Below the pieces are notes generated by a model. The model saw only the letters and a program-made list of their open reading frames with translations, had not been told where the DNA came from and ran no database searches. 64,000 bases of DNA, taken from positions 62,001 to 126,000 of the forward strand of contig NZ_JAMQGM010000001.1 of the NCBI RefSeq assembly GCF_023703325.1. The letters run 5' to 3'. Made by a program: the position numbers and the translations under genes. The DNA comes from Streptomyces meridianus. GTDB lineage: Bacteria > Actinomycetota > Actinomycetes > Streptomycetales > Streptomycetaceae. Below, piece by piece: positions 45,008 through 53,640 of this stretch (within the stretch, counting starts at the first letter, position 1; every line of letters begins with the position of its first letter).

Positions 45008-46534
45008 TCAGAACGTCGGTGCCGGAGCCTGAGCCTGGACCAGCTCCACGGCCTCCTCCTTGGTGCCGACGGACGGCGGGGATCCGTCCAGCGGCTGCTG
45101 CGCCGTTTCCTTCATGCAGGCCACCGCGACGACGCCGATCAGCGCCGCCCCCATCGCGTAGTACGCGGGGACCAGATCGGTCCCGGTCGTGCTGATCAGT
45201 GCCGTGATGACCAGGGGCGTGGTGCCACCGAAGACGGATGCGGAGATGTTGTAGCCGATCGACAGGGAGCCGTAGCGGACGTCGGTCGGGAAGAGCGCCG
45301 GCAGGGCGGCGGACATGGTGCCCAGCAGGCAGACCAGTGACAGCCCGAGCATGCCCATCCCGCAGATCACCGCGAGCAGGCTGCCCTGCCGTACCAGCAG
45401 GAAGGCGGGGAGGGAGAGGACGACGAAGCCGAGCATGCCGGCCATGAGGAGCGGCTTGCGCCCGCGCCGGTCGCTCAGCCGCCCGACGAAGCTGATGACG
45501 GCCATGAGGACGACCATCGTGCCGATGAGGATGAGCAGCCCGTGGTTGTCGTCGTAGTGGAGCTGGTCGGTGAGGTACGTCGGCATGTACGACAGCAGCA
45601 TGTAGTCGGTGATGTTGTACGCGCCGACGAGGGCGATGCACAGGATCAGCTTCGGCCACTGTTCGGCGAAGATCCGGCGGACGTCCTTCTGCGGTGCGTT
45701 CTCCGAGAGGTGGGCGGCGTCGCCCGTGTTCTCGGCCGGGGTGCCGGGGCTTCCGGCGGGGGCCTTGTCGGCCTCGAGCTTCTGGAAGGCCGGGGTCTCG
45801 TCCAGCCGCAGCCGCAGGTAGAGGCCGATGAGACCGAGGGGCCCGGCGACGAGGAAGGGGATTCGCCAGCCCCATTCGGTCATGGCGTCACTGCCGAGCC
45901 AGGCGTTGAGTACCGCGACGAGGCCGGAGGCACCGACGTAGCCGGCGAGGGTGCCGAACTCGAGGAAGCTGCCGAAGTAGCCGCGCTTGCGGTCCGGGGC
46001 GTACTCGGCGATGAACGTGGAGGCGCCGCCGTACTCGCCGCCGGTGGAGAAGCCCTGGACCAGGCGGCAGAGGATGAGCAGCCCGGGGGCCCACAGGCCG
46101 ATGCTCGCGTAGCCGGGAATGAGTCCGACGCAGAGGGTGCCCGCGGCCATCAGCATCATGGTGAGCGCGAGGATCTTCTTGCGTCCGAGCCGGTCGCCGA
46201 GGGGGCCGAAGAAGAGGCCGCCGAGCGGGCGGACGAGGAAGGCGACGGCGAACGTCGCGAAGGACGACAGGAGCTGGGTGGTGTCGTCTCCGCCGGGGAA
46301 GAAGACCTTGCCGATGGTGACGGCGAGGTAGCTGTAGATCCCGAAGTCGAACCATTCCATCGCGTTGCCGAGCGCGGCGGCCTTCACGGCGCGTTTGACG
46401 GTGCGCTCGTCGGTGACGGTGATGTCGCTGCGGCGCAGGCGTGGGTTGCGCCGTCGCCTGAGGGTCCGGAACAGGGCCGGGTGCCGCTTGGCTGCCTCCG
46501 GGTCGTGTGCGGCCTCCGCGTTCGTCGCCGTCAT
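45008..46534 (-). CDS. MFS transporter of the metabolite:H+ symporter family (ProP-like)
   Basis: A 508-residue 12-helix transporter of the MHS family, which includes ProP (proline/betaine), ShiA and KgtP. Signature segments are ALGNAMEWFDFGIYSYLAV in helix 1, GPLGDRLGRKKIL (MFS motif A) and CRLVQGFSTGGEYGGASTFIAEYAP. The central cytoplasmic loop is long and acidic. The similarity pattern suggests osmoprotectant or proline uptake, which would complement the ABC importer at 9.5-13.3 kb. I chose ATG 46534 with GAGAGGA upstream over the longer frame. Confidence 0.88.
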   Translation of the reverse strand: MTATNAEAAHDPEAAKRHPALFRTLRRRRNPRLRRSDITVTDERTVKRAVKAAALGNAMEWFDFGIYSYLAVTIGKVFFPGGDDTTQLLSSFATFAVAFLVRPLGGLFFGPLGDRLGRKKILALTMMLMAAGTLCVGLIPGYASIGLWAPGLLILCRLVQGFSTGGEYGGASTFIAEYAPDRKRGYFGSFLEFGTLAGYVGASGLVAVLNAWLGSDAMTEWGWRIPFLVAGPLGLIGLYLRLRLDETPAFQKLEADKAPAGSPGTPAENTGDAAHLSENAPQKDVRRIFAEQWPKLILCIALVGAYNITDYMLLSYMPTYLTDQLHYDDNHGLLILIGTMVVLMAVISFVGRLSDRRGRKPLLMAGMLGFVVLSLPAFLLVRQGSLLAVICGMGMLGLSLVCLLGTMSAALPALFPTDVRYGSLSIGYNISASVFGGTTPLVITALISTTGTDLVPAYYAMGAALIGVVAVACMKETAQQPLDGSPPSVGTKEEAVELVQAQAPAPTF

Positions 46535-46677
46535 GGGCGGTTCCTCTCGATCGCAGGTGATGCAAGAAGAACTTCTGTGCAGGATGCAGCGATTCAAACG
46601 GGGAGCCGGGCGGAACGAGACATTCCGCACATCGGAGGGGCGGATCCGGCCGGAGCCCGCGGCCGCGCCTCCGTGCT

Positions 46678-46713
46678 CTCGTGCCCCCCGGGCACGGTCC
46701 CGAGGGGCACGAG
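46678..46713. terminator. intrinsic terminator after bcp
   Basis: CTCGTGCCCC and GGGGCACGAG form a perfect 10-bp stem around a 16-nt loop, 7 bp past the bcp stop (minus strand). Confidence 0.65.
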
Positions 46714-46720
46714 GGAGAGT

Positions 46721-47188
46721 TCAGACCGCCAGGTCCTTGATCAGCTTGGCGACGTGCCCCGTGGCCTTGACGTTGTAGAGCGCCCGCTCGACCTTGCCGT
46801 CCTCGTCGACGACGACCGTCGAGCGGATCACGCCGGTGACGGTCTTGCCGTAGAGCTTCTTCTCGCCGAAGGCGCCGTAGGCCTCGAGGATCTTCTTCTC
46901 CGGGTCGCCGACCAGCGTGACCGAGAGGTTCTCCTTCTCGCGGAACCGGGCGAGCTTCTCGGGCTTGTCGGGGGAGACGCCGATCACGTCGTAGCCCGCG
47001 CCGGCGAGCAGCTCCAGGTTGTCGGTGAAGTCGCAGGCCTGCTTCGTGCAGCCGGGGGTGAGGGCCGCCGGATAGAAGTAGACGATGACCTTGCGGCCGG
47101 CGTGGTCGGCGAGCGAGACGTCGTTGCCGTCCGCGTCGGGCAGGGTGAAGGCAGGGGCGGTGTCGCCCGGCTGGAGTCGCTCGCTCAT
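46721..47188 (-). CDS. bcp: thioredoxin-dependent peroxiredoxin (bacterioferritin comigratory protein)
   Basis: A 155-residue peroxiredoxin of the BCP/PrxQ class that reduces H2O2 and organic peroxides using thioredoxin. The peroxidatic Cys47 and resolving Cys52 appear in ALTPGCTKQACDF, the usual CxxxxC spacing; the GDTAPAFTLPDADG N-terminus and the conserved IRSTVVVDEDGKV are typical. Start at ATG 47188. It is divergent from the DUF3618 gene. Confidence 0.95.
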   Translation of the reverse strand: MSERLQPGDTAPAFTLPDADGNDVSLADHAGRKVIVYFYPAALTPGCTKQACDFTDNLELLAGAGYDVIGVSPDKPEKLARFREKENLSVTLVGDPEKKILEAYGAFGEKKLYGKTVTGVIRSTVVVDEDGKVERALYNVKATGHVAKLIKDLAV

Positions 47189-47412
47189 GGTTCTCCGTCG
47201 GTGTCGGTCGGCCCGGGGTACGGCCGCGCGGGTGGTGCACCCCCCGGCCCGGGCCCGTGTCGTACGGGTGTCGTGCGGTGTGTCGTACACCGGAGAGGTT
47301 AGCTGTGGTGGAGGGGGCGCCGTGGCGCGCGGCCCCCGGTGAGCTGACACACTGTCCAGGACGGACCTCCCCGGCTCAGGCGCGGGGACCACATGACGAT
47401 GGAGGCAGCGCG

Positions 47413-47733
47413 GTGTCGGATGCCAGGACCCCGGCGCAGATCGAGGCGGACATCGCCCAGAGGCGCAAGGAGCTCGCCGTCACGCTCGACGAGATCGCGG
47501 TGCGCGTGCACCCGAAGACCATCGTGGGCGACGCGAAGGCGAAGGCCGCCGCGGCCGTGGACAACACCGCGGGCCGGGCCTACGTGGCGGTGAACCGCTC
47601 GGTGTCGAACGTGCGCGGCCGGCTGGTGTCCGAGGACGGCTCGCCGCGTATGGAGCGGATCGTGCCGGTGGCGCTGGTGACGGTCGCCGTGGTGGGACTG
47701 CTGGCGGTTTCGGTGCGCCGCCGTCGCTGTTGA
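47413..47733 (+). CDS. DUF3618 small membrane protein
   Basis: A 106-residue protein. The N-terminal DUF3618 motif (RTPAQIEADIAQRRKELAVTLDEIAVRVHP) is a conserved amphipathic helix pair, and a single C-terminal membrane helix (IVPVALVTVAVVGLLAVSV) ends in Arg residues. DUF3618 proteins are widespread in actinobacteria and thought to be membrane-associated, with no known activity. The GTG start at 47413 has GGAGG seven bases upstream. Confidence 0.85.
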   Translation: MSDARTPAQIEADIAQRRKELAVTLDEIAVRVHPKTIVGDAKAKAAAAVDNTAGRAYVAVNRSVSNVRGRLVSEDGSPRMERIVPVALVTVAVVGLLAVSVRRRRC

Positions 47734-47824
47734 CGCGTCCCGCCGGTCCCCCGCGGGGCTGTGACCTGTCGGGGATCCGCCCCGTGGTCCGCCCCCCGGG
47801 ACCGGACGGGTACGGTGTCGTGCC

Positions 47825-48166
47825 GTGAGCAAGCACACGACGCACGACAAGCTGCCCATCCGGATGCTGCACGACCGGGTGCTGGTGCGCACCGACATCC
47901 CGGAGGGCGAGCGCCGCTCGAGCGGGGGCATCGTCATCCCCGCGACGGCCGCCGTCGGCCGCCGGCTGGCCTGGGCCGAGGTCGTCGCGGTGGGGCAGAA
48001 CGTGCGGACGGTCGAGCCGGGGGACCGGGTGCTGTACGACCCGGAGGACCGGGCCGAGGTCGAGGTGCGGGGCGTCGCCTACGTCCTGATGCGCGAGCGC
48101 GACCTGCACGCGGTGGCGGCGGAGCGGCTCGAGGGGGCCGAGGACTCGACGGGCCTGTACCTGTAG
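47825..48166 (+). CDS. GroES-like co-chaperonin without adjacent GroEL
   Basis: A 113-residue protein of the GroES/Cpn10 family (PIRMLHDRVLVRTDIPEGERRSSGGIVIP; VVAVGQNVRTVEPGDRVLYDPED). Compared with true GroES the mobile loop is Arg/Ser-rich and there is an extra C-terminal tail (AERLEGAEDSTGLYL). No groEL is nearby, so it may be a specialised paralogue; the main groES is presumably elsewhere. GTG start at 47825. The next gene is convergent, with 8 bp between stop codons. Confidence 0.85.
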   Translation: MSKHTTHDKLPIRMLHDRVLVRTDIPEGERRSSGGIVIPATAAVGRRLAWAEVVAVGQNVRTVEPGDRVLYDPEDRAEVEVRGVAYVLMRERDLHAVAAERLEGAEDSTGLYL

Positions 48167-48174
48167 CGCGTGGC

Positions 48175-50487
48175 TCAGTAGCCGTAGCCGTAACCACTGT
48201 CGTAGCCGTGGGTGAAGTAGCCCCGCTCCCGGTAGGGCCCCAGGGTCGAGTACGTCGGCCCCGGCTCGTCGGTCGGTGTGGTGGGAATGTCCGTCGGTTC
48301 GGTGGGGATGTCGGTGGGCGGTTCCGGCGGCGGCACGGTGAAGGTGGGCGGCGGCGGTTCGGACGGCTCCTGCCAGGTCGGCGACGGCGCGGGTTCGCTG
48401 GGCGGCCCGGTGCTGGGTTCCTGGGTCTGCCGGGCGTTCCGGGCGAGTTCGAGGTCGAAGGATTTCGCGGGCGTGCCCCGCAGCGCCTCCGCCGTGTACT
48501 GGCCCCAGATCCGGGCAGGGTAGCCGCCACCGTTGATGCGGGCGAGCCCGGTGGCGCCGTAGAGGGGTTCCTGTCGCCCGGTCTTCGAGTCCTGGCCCAT
48601 GACCGCGACGACCGTCGCCAGGTCGGGGGTGTACCCCGCGAACCAGGCGGCCTTGTCCTCCTCGGCGGTCCCGGTCTTGCCGGCCACGGGACGCCCGGCC
48701 GAGCGGGCGGCGGAGCCGGTGCCCTCCTCGACGACGCTCTGCAGGATGGACGTGGTCGTGTCGGCGGCCTCCCGGGTCACGACCTGCTTGCCGGGGGTGC
48801 GCTCCGGGAGGTCGACTGGCTCCCCGTTCTTCGTGACCTTGTCGACGAGGACGTGGGTGCCGTGCCTGCCGTGGGCGGCGAGCGTGGCGTAGGCGTCGGT
48901 CATGTCGAGGACGCTGGCGGTGGTGACGCCCAGCGCGATGGAGGGGTTCGGGGTGAAGTCCGGGGTGCTGGACGAGATCCCGAGGTCGATCGCGGTCCGC
49001 TTCACCTTGCCGGGCCCCACGTCCTGGGCCATCTGGGCGTAGACGGCGTTGACGGACTTGTTGGTGGCCTGGGCGACGGTGATCTCGCCGTAGTCGGTGT
49101 CGTCCTCGTTGGCGGGGGAGTAGCCGGTGGGCCCGTTCCGGCCCTGCACCATGCGCTTGTTGCTGCCGTCGTAGAGGGTGTCCGGGGTGATGGGCCGGCC
49201 GTCGAGGGTGGTGGAGGAGTTCTCGACCGCCGAGGTGAACACGAACGGTTTGAAGGTGGAGCCGACCTGGTAGTCGCGGCGGGTGGCGTTGTTGACGAAC
49301 TGCTGGGTGTAGTCGATCCCGCCGTAGAGGGCGACGACCCGGCCGGTGGCGGGGTCGATGGAGGCTCCTCCGGCCCGCACGAACCGGTCGACCTTGCGGC
49401 TGTCGCTGAGCTTGGACATGAGCTGGTCGTCGACGGCGTCGGCGAAGGCCTGCTGCTTGCTGCGGTCCAGGGTGGTGGTGATGCGGTATCCGCCGGCGCG
49501 CAGGGTGTCCTCGTCGATGATGCCGTTCTGGACGAGGTACTCCTTGGCGGCCTCGACGATGTAGCCGCGCTGGCCGGACAGTCCGGCCGGGGGCTTGACG
49601 GCGCCGGGTTCGGGGAAACGCATCCGGCTGCGTTCGCTCCGGTCGAGCCAGCCCTCCTCGACCATGCCGTCGAGGACGTAGTTCCAGCGGTCGACGACCC
49701 GGCGCCGGTTCTCGGGGTGCGTGGTGACGTCGTACGCGCTGGGGGCGTTGAGCAGCGCCGCGAGGTAGGCGCCCTCGGCGACGGTGAGGTCCTTGGCGTT
49801 CTTGCTGTAGTAGGCGTGGGCGGCTGCCTGGATGCCGTGCGCGTTGCGCCCGTAGTAGCTGGTGTTCAGATAGCCGGCGAGGATGTGTTCCTTGGTCTCC
49901 TCGCGGTCGAGCTTGATCGCGATGAAGAACTCCTTCACCTTGCGGGTGAGGGTCTGTTCCTGGCCCAGGTAGTAGTTCTTGACGTACTGCTGGGTGATGG
50001 TCGAGCCGGACTGCCGGCCCTTGCCGGTGACGGTGTTCCAGGCGCCGCGCAGCATGGCCTGCGGGTCGATCGCGGACTCGGTGTAGAAGTCGCGGTCCTC
50101 GGCGGACAGGGCGGCGTGCTGGGCGGTGCTCGGGATGTCGGAGAGCGCGATGATCTCGCGGTCGACGGCTCCGTCCCGGGCGATGCGGGAGCCGTCGGCG
50201 TACAGGTAGATGTTGCTCTGTTTGACGGCGGCCGCGTTGGCCGGGGGGATGTCGACGTAGAGGTATCCGGCGACGAGGAAGCCGACGATCAGCAGGAGGA
50301 AGCCCAGGACGGTGCCGAGGACGGTCCTGCGGCCGGGCAGGAACCGGTGTCTGCGGGCAGGCCGGGGAGGCGCGGTGTCGTCGTCCGCCGGCAGCGCCGG
50401 CCGGGGACGTGTCGCGTCGTCGTCCGCGGGCGGCGGTCCGTGCTGCGGACCGGGGAGGTTGCCGTCGTGCTGCGGTTCCTCGCTCAT
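48175..50487 (-). CDS. class A penicillin-binding protein (transglycosylase/transpeptidase)
   Basis: A 770-residue bifunctional peptidoglycan synthase. A Pro/Asp-rich cytoplasmic tail and one membrane anchor (about 57-76) precede the GT51 glycosyltransferase domain, with SAEDRDFY (catalytic Glu) and GSTITQQYVKN. The transpeptidase domain has the Ser-x-x-Lys nucleophile (GSTFKPF), the SxN motif (KSVNAVY) and KTG (AGKTGTAEE), all intact. The C-terminus is a Pro/Glu-rich extracellular tail ending in a Tyr/Gly-rich GYDSGYGYGY. I chose ATG 50487; the longer frame is not supported. Confidence 0.94.
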   Translation of the reverse strand: MSEEPQHDGNLPGPQHGPPPADDDATRPRPALPADDDTAPPRPARRHRFLPGRRTVLGTVLGFLLLIVGFLVAGYLYVDIPPANAAAVKQSNIYLYADGSRIARDGAVDREIIALSDIPSTAQHAALSAEDRDFYTESAIDPQAMLRGAWNTVTGKGRQSGSTITQQYVKNYYLGQEQTLTRKVKEFFIAIKLDREETKEHILAGYLNTSYYGRNAHGIQAAAHAYYSKNAKDLTVAEGAYLAALLNAPSAYDVTTHPENRRRVVDRWNYVLDGMVEEGWLDRSERSRMRFPEPGAVKPPAGLSGQRGYIVEAAKEYLVQNGIIDEDTLRAGGYRITTTLDRSKQQAFADAVDDQLMSKLSDSRKVDRFVRAGGASIDPATGRVVALYGGIDYTQQFVNNATRRDYQVGSTFKPFVFTSAVENSSTTLDGRPITPDTLYDGSNKRMVQGRNGPTGYSPANEDDTDYGEITVAQATNKSVNAVYAQMAQDVGPGKVKRTAIDLGISSSTPDFTPNPSIALGVTTASVLDMTDAYATLAAHGRHGTHVLVDKVTKNGEPVDLPERTPGKQVVTREAADTTTSILQSVVEEGTGSAARSAGRPVAGKTGTAEEDKAAWFAGYTPDLATVVAVMGQDSKTGRQEPLYGATGLARINGGGYPARIWGQYTAEALRGTPAKSFDLELARNARQTQEPSTGPPSEPAPSPTWQEPSEPPPPTFTVPPPEPPTDIPTEPTDIPTTPTDEPGPTYSTLGPYRERGYFTHGYDSGYGYGY

Positions 50488-50837
50488 ACCGGTGGTGACT
50501 CCTCGGCTGCCGCCGAAGGTTGTACGGCGGAAGACGGTGGTTTCGGGCGGTCGGTGCACTGTGCCCGGGCCGGGCAGGGACGGCGGCCGGGGAACTGCCT
50601 CGCAGGGAACTTTCGCATCATCCGTTCCGCGGGACAGGGGTGGCGCGCGCCTTCGGCCGCATTCCCTCGGCACTAACGTTGTTTTCCGGCCACCCCTTCG
50701 GGTGACGACCGCGATCTGCCACGCGACTCGCCCGTCGTGCGGTAATCCGGTGGCAGGGGGTGGCCTCCGGGTCTAAGGTCTTGACCTTTGGCGCCGGTCG
50801 GTGCACAGGGGCGGTGGCGCGCCGGGAGGGAGCGGGC
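50488..50837. other. divergent intergenic region, no gene seen
   Basis: The 350 bp between the PBP and the ABC-2 permease gene should contain both promoters. TAAGGT (50774-50779) could be a -10 for the plus strand, but I see no convincing -35. No credible ORF. Confidence 0.4.
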
Positions 50838-51638
50838 ATGCGACTGTACGGGGCCGTCGCGGCCAGCAGTTTCCGGCGCTATGCGACGTACCGGGTGGCG
50901 ACTGCGGCGGGTGTGTTCACCAACACCGTGTTCGGGTTCATCCTCGCGTACACGTTCATCGCGCTGTGGAGCATCCGGCCGCATCTGGGCGGCTACGACC
51001 AGGCGCAGGCGCTCACCTTCGTCTGGACGAGCCAGGCGATGCTCGCCGCGGCCGCGCTGCTGGGCGGCGGCTTCCAGCAGGAGTTGCAGGAGCGGATCCG
51101 CACCGGTGACATCGCCATCGACCTGTACCGGCCGGCGGATCTGCAGCTGTGGTGGCTGGCGAGCGATCTGGGCCGGGCGGCGTTCCAGCTGCTGGGGCGC
51201 GGGCTGGTGCCGCTGGCGGTGGGGGCGCTGTGCTTCGATCTGGCGCTGCCGTCCTCGCCGTTGGTGTGGCTGGCGTTCCTGGCGTCGGTGCTGCTGGGGC
51301 TGCTGGTGGGTTTCGCGGTGCGGTATCTGGTGGCGCTGACGTCGTTCTGGCTGCTGGACGGTGCAGGTGTCGACATGGTCAGCGGCCTGCTCTGTCTGTT
51401 CTTCTCCGGATCGCTGCTGCCGCTGACGGTGTTTCCCGGGGCGTTCGGTGATGTGGCGCGGATGCTTCCGTGGTCGGCGATGCTGCAGGTTCCGGTGGAC
51501 GTGCTGCTGGGCGTGAACTCGGGTGCGGGGCTGGCGGGTTCGTTCGCGTTCCAGGGCTGCTGGGCGCTGGTCCTGCTGGCGGCGGGTCGGCTGCTGCAGG
51601 GGCTGGCGACCCGGAAGGTGGTGGTCCAGGGTGGTTGA
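50838..51638 (+). CDS. ABC-2 type transporter permease
   Basis: A 266-residue, six-helix permease of the ABC-2 (DUF990-like) class. The N-terminal amphipathic FRRYATYRVATAAGVFTNTVFGF and the LYRPADLQLWWLASDLGRAAF loop are typical. It is the first gene of a three-gene exporter operon with a second permease (51631) and an ATPase (52454). ATG at 50838 has GGGAGGGAG upstream. The substrate is unknown. Confidence 0.88.
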   Translation: MRLYGAVAASSFRRYATYRVATAAGVFTNTVFGFILAYTFIALWSIRPHLGGYDQAQALTFVWTSQAMLAAAALLGGGFQQELQERIRTGDIAIDLYRPADLQLWWLASDLGRAAFQLLGRGLVPLAVGALCFDLALPSSPLVWLAFLASVLLGLLVGFAVRYLVALTSFWLLDGAGVDMVSGLLCLFFSGSLLPLTVFPGAFGDVARMLPWSAMLQVPVDVLLGVNSGAGLAGSFAFQGCWALVLLAAGRLLQGLATRKVVVQGG

Positions 51639-52449
51639 GAGCCCGGTGGTGCAGGGGCTGCGGGCGTACGTCCTGATCGTCGGGATGTGGATCCGTTCGA
51701 CGATGGCCTACCGGACGTCCTTCGCGTTGACGGTGCTGGGGAATTTCCTGGTGACGGGGCTCGACTTCGTCGCCATCATGATCATGTTCTGGCACACGGA
51801 CGTGCTGGGCGGGTTCGCCGTCGCCGAGGTGGCGCTGCTGTACGGCACGGCGAGCGCTTCGTTGGGGCTCGCCGATCTGACCATGGGCTCGGCGAGCAGA
51901 CTGGGCAGGCGGGTGCGCGACGGGACACTCGACACGCTGCTGGTGCGTCCGGTTCCGGTCATCGCCCAGGTCGCGGCGGACCGGTTCGCGCTGCGCCGGC
52001 TGGGCCGGGTGAGCCAGGCGCTGCTGGTGCTGGTGTGGGCGCTGTCGTCGCTGGAGGTGGCGTGGACGCCGGTGAAGGCGCTGCTGCTGCCCGTCACGGT
52101 GCTCAGCGGGGCGGCGATCTTCGGTGCGCTGATGGTGGCGGGGGCCGGGTTCCAGTTCCTGGCGCAGGACGCGGCGGAGGTGCAGAACTCGTTCACCTAC
52201 GGCGGCAACACGATGCTGCAGTACCCGCCGACGATCTTCGCGAAGGACCTGGTGCGTGGGGTGACGTTCATCGTGCCGCTGGCCTTCGTCAACTGGCTCC
52301 CGGCGCTGCGGATCCTGGACCGGCAGGATCCACTGGGGTTGCCGGGTTGGCTGGATTTCGCGGGCCCGGTGGTGGCAGTGGGGTGCTGCTTCCTGGCGGG
52401 GCTGGCATGGCGGGCGGGATTGCGGTCGTACCGGAGCACGGGGAGCTGA
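51631..52449 (+). CDS. ABC-2 type transporter permease, second subunit
   Basis: A 272-residue permease paralogous to the previous gene. Its segments RVRDGTLDTLLVRPVPVIAQVAADRFALRRL and FVNWLPALRILDR correspond to the loops of the partner permease, so the exporter is probably a heterodimer. The GTG start at 51631 overlaps the upstream stop by 8 nt. It is followed by the ATPase after 4 nt, consistent with coupled synthesis. Confidence 0.88.
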   Translation: MVESPVVQGLRAYVLIVGMWIRSTMAYRTSFALTVLGNFLVTGLDFVAIMIMFWHTDVLGGFAVAEVALLYGTASASLGLADLTMGSASRLGRRVRDGTLDTLLVRPVPVIAQVAADRFALRRLGRVSQALLVLVWALSSLEVAWTPVKALLLPVTVLSGAAIFGALMVAGAGFQFLAQDAAEVQNSFTYGGNTMLQYPPTIFAKDLVRGVTFIVPLAFVNWLPALRILDRQDPLGLPGWLDFAGPVVAVGCCFLAGLAWRAGLRSYRSTGS

Positions 52450-52453
52450 GGTC

Positions 52454-53440
52454 GTGACGGAAGCGTTCATCGAACTCGACGGTGTGGAGAAGGTGTTCGA
52501 GGTGCGGCGGAGGTCGGGCCGCCGGCTGCGCCGGGAGCGGTGCACGGTGCGCGCGGTCGACGGGATCTCGTTCGCGGTGCCGCGCGGGGAGATGGTCGGT
52601 TACATCGGCCCCAACGGCGCGGGCAAGTCGACCACCATCAAGATGCTGACGGGGATTCTGACGCCGAGTGGCGGCAGGCTGCGGGTCGCGGGCATCGACC
52701 CGTCCCGGGAGCGGACGCGGCTGGCGCGCCGGATCGGGGTGGTGTTCGGCCAGCGGACCACGCTGTGGTGGGACCTGCCGCTGCGCGACAGTTACGCACT
52801 GGTCCGCCGGATCTACGGGATCCCGGAGGCCCGTTACCGGGCGAATCTGGAGCGCTGTGTCGAACTCCTGGACCTGGGGGCCCTGTTGGGTGTTCCGGTG
52901 CGACAGCTGTCGCTGGGCCAGCGGATGCGCGGCGACATCGCCGCGGCGTTGCTGCACGATCCGGAAGTCCTCTACCTGGACGAGCCGACGATCGGTCTGG
53001 ACGTGGTGAGCAAGGCCAGGGTCCGCCGGTTCCTGCGCGAGGTGAACAGTGAGCAGGGCACGACGGTGGTGCTGACGACGCACGACCTGACGGACATCGA
53101 GCAGCTGTGCCGCCGGGTGATGGTGATCGACCACGGTCGGCTCGTGTACGACGGCGGGTTGGACGGTCTCCACGCGGTGGGGGAGAGCGAGCGCACCCTG
53201 GTGGTCGATCTGGAGCGGGAGTTGCCGCCGATCGCGGGGGTACCGGGGGCGCGGACGGTGAGGGTGGACGGTCCGCGGCAGTGGCTGGCGTTCCCGGCGG
53301 CGGCGAGTGCCGCCCCGATCGTCTCGGCGGTGGCGGACCGGTATCCGCTGGTGGACCTGTCGCTGCGGGAGCCGGCGATCGAGGACGTCATCGCGCGGAT
53401 GCTGGAATCCGGAGAGGGACGGCGCAGCGCCGTCCCTTGA
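52454..53440 (+). CDS. ABC-2 type transporter ATP-binding protein
   Basis: A 328-residue ABC ATPase. Walker A GPNGAGKST (residues 52-60), the Q-loop region FGQRTTLWWDLPLRDSY, the signature LSLGQRMRGD and Walker B LYLDEPTIGLD are intact, with the H-loop TTHDLTD. About 100 residues of C-terminal extension resemble the regulatory domain of exporter ATPases. The GTG start follows the permease stop by 4 nt. The hairpin 53416-53436 overlaps its final codons. Confidence 0.92.
   Translation: MTEAFIELDGVEKVFEVRRRSGRRLRRERCTVRAVDGISFAVPRGEMVGYIGPNGAGKSTTIKMLTGILTPSGGRLRVAGIDPSRERTRLARRIGVVFGQRTTLWWDLPLRDSYALVRRIYGIPEARYRANLERCVELLDLGALLGVPVRQLSLGQRMRGDIAAALLHDPEVLYLDEPTIGLDVVSKARVRRFLREVNSEQGTTVVLTTHDLTDIEQLCRRVMVIDHGRLVYDGGLDGLHAVGESERTLVVDLERELPPIAGVPGARTVRVDGPRQWLAFPAAASAAPIVSAVADRYPLVDLSLREPAIEDVIARMLESGEGRRSAVP
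53416..53436. terminator. hairpin overlapping the end of the ABC ATPase gene
   Basis: GGGACGGCG-CAG-CGCCGTCCC (9-bp perfect stem) covers codons just before the stop (53438-53440) and is followed by TTGA. It probably acts as the operon's terminator. Confidence 0.5.
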
Positions 53441-53640
53441 GGGAGTCGTGCCGTGAGGGGGCCGGGCAGCGGGCGGGCCCGGGCGGACTGCGGTTGCGGG
53501 GCACGGCCGCGGAGCCTGGGGCGTGCGCGGCCGTGCCGTGTCCTTTTTGGTCGTGGCCCGTCCGGTCTTCCGGGGCGGGGCCGGGGCCGGTCCGGGGCAG
53601 GACCGGCGGGCCCCGGCGCTCGGGAGCGTGGCGCCCGGGC

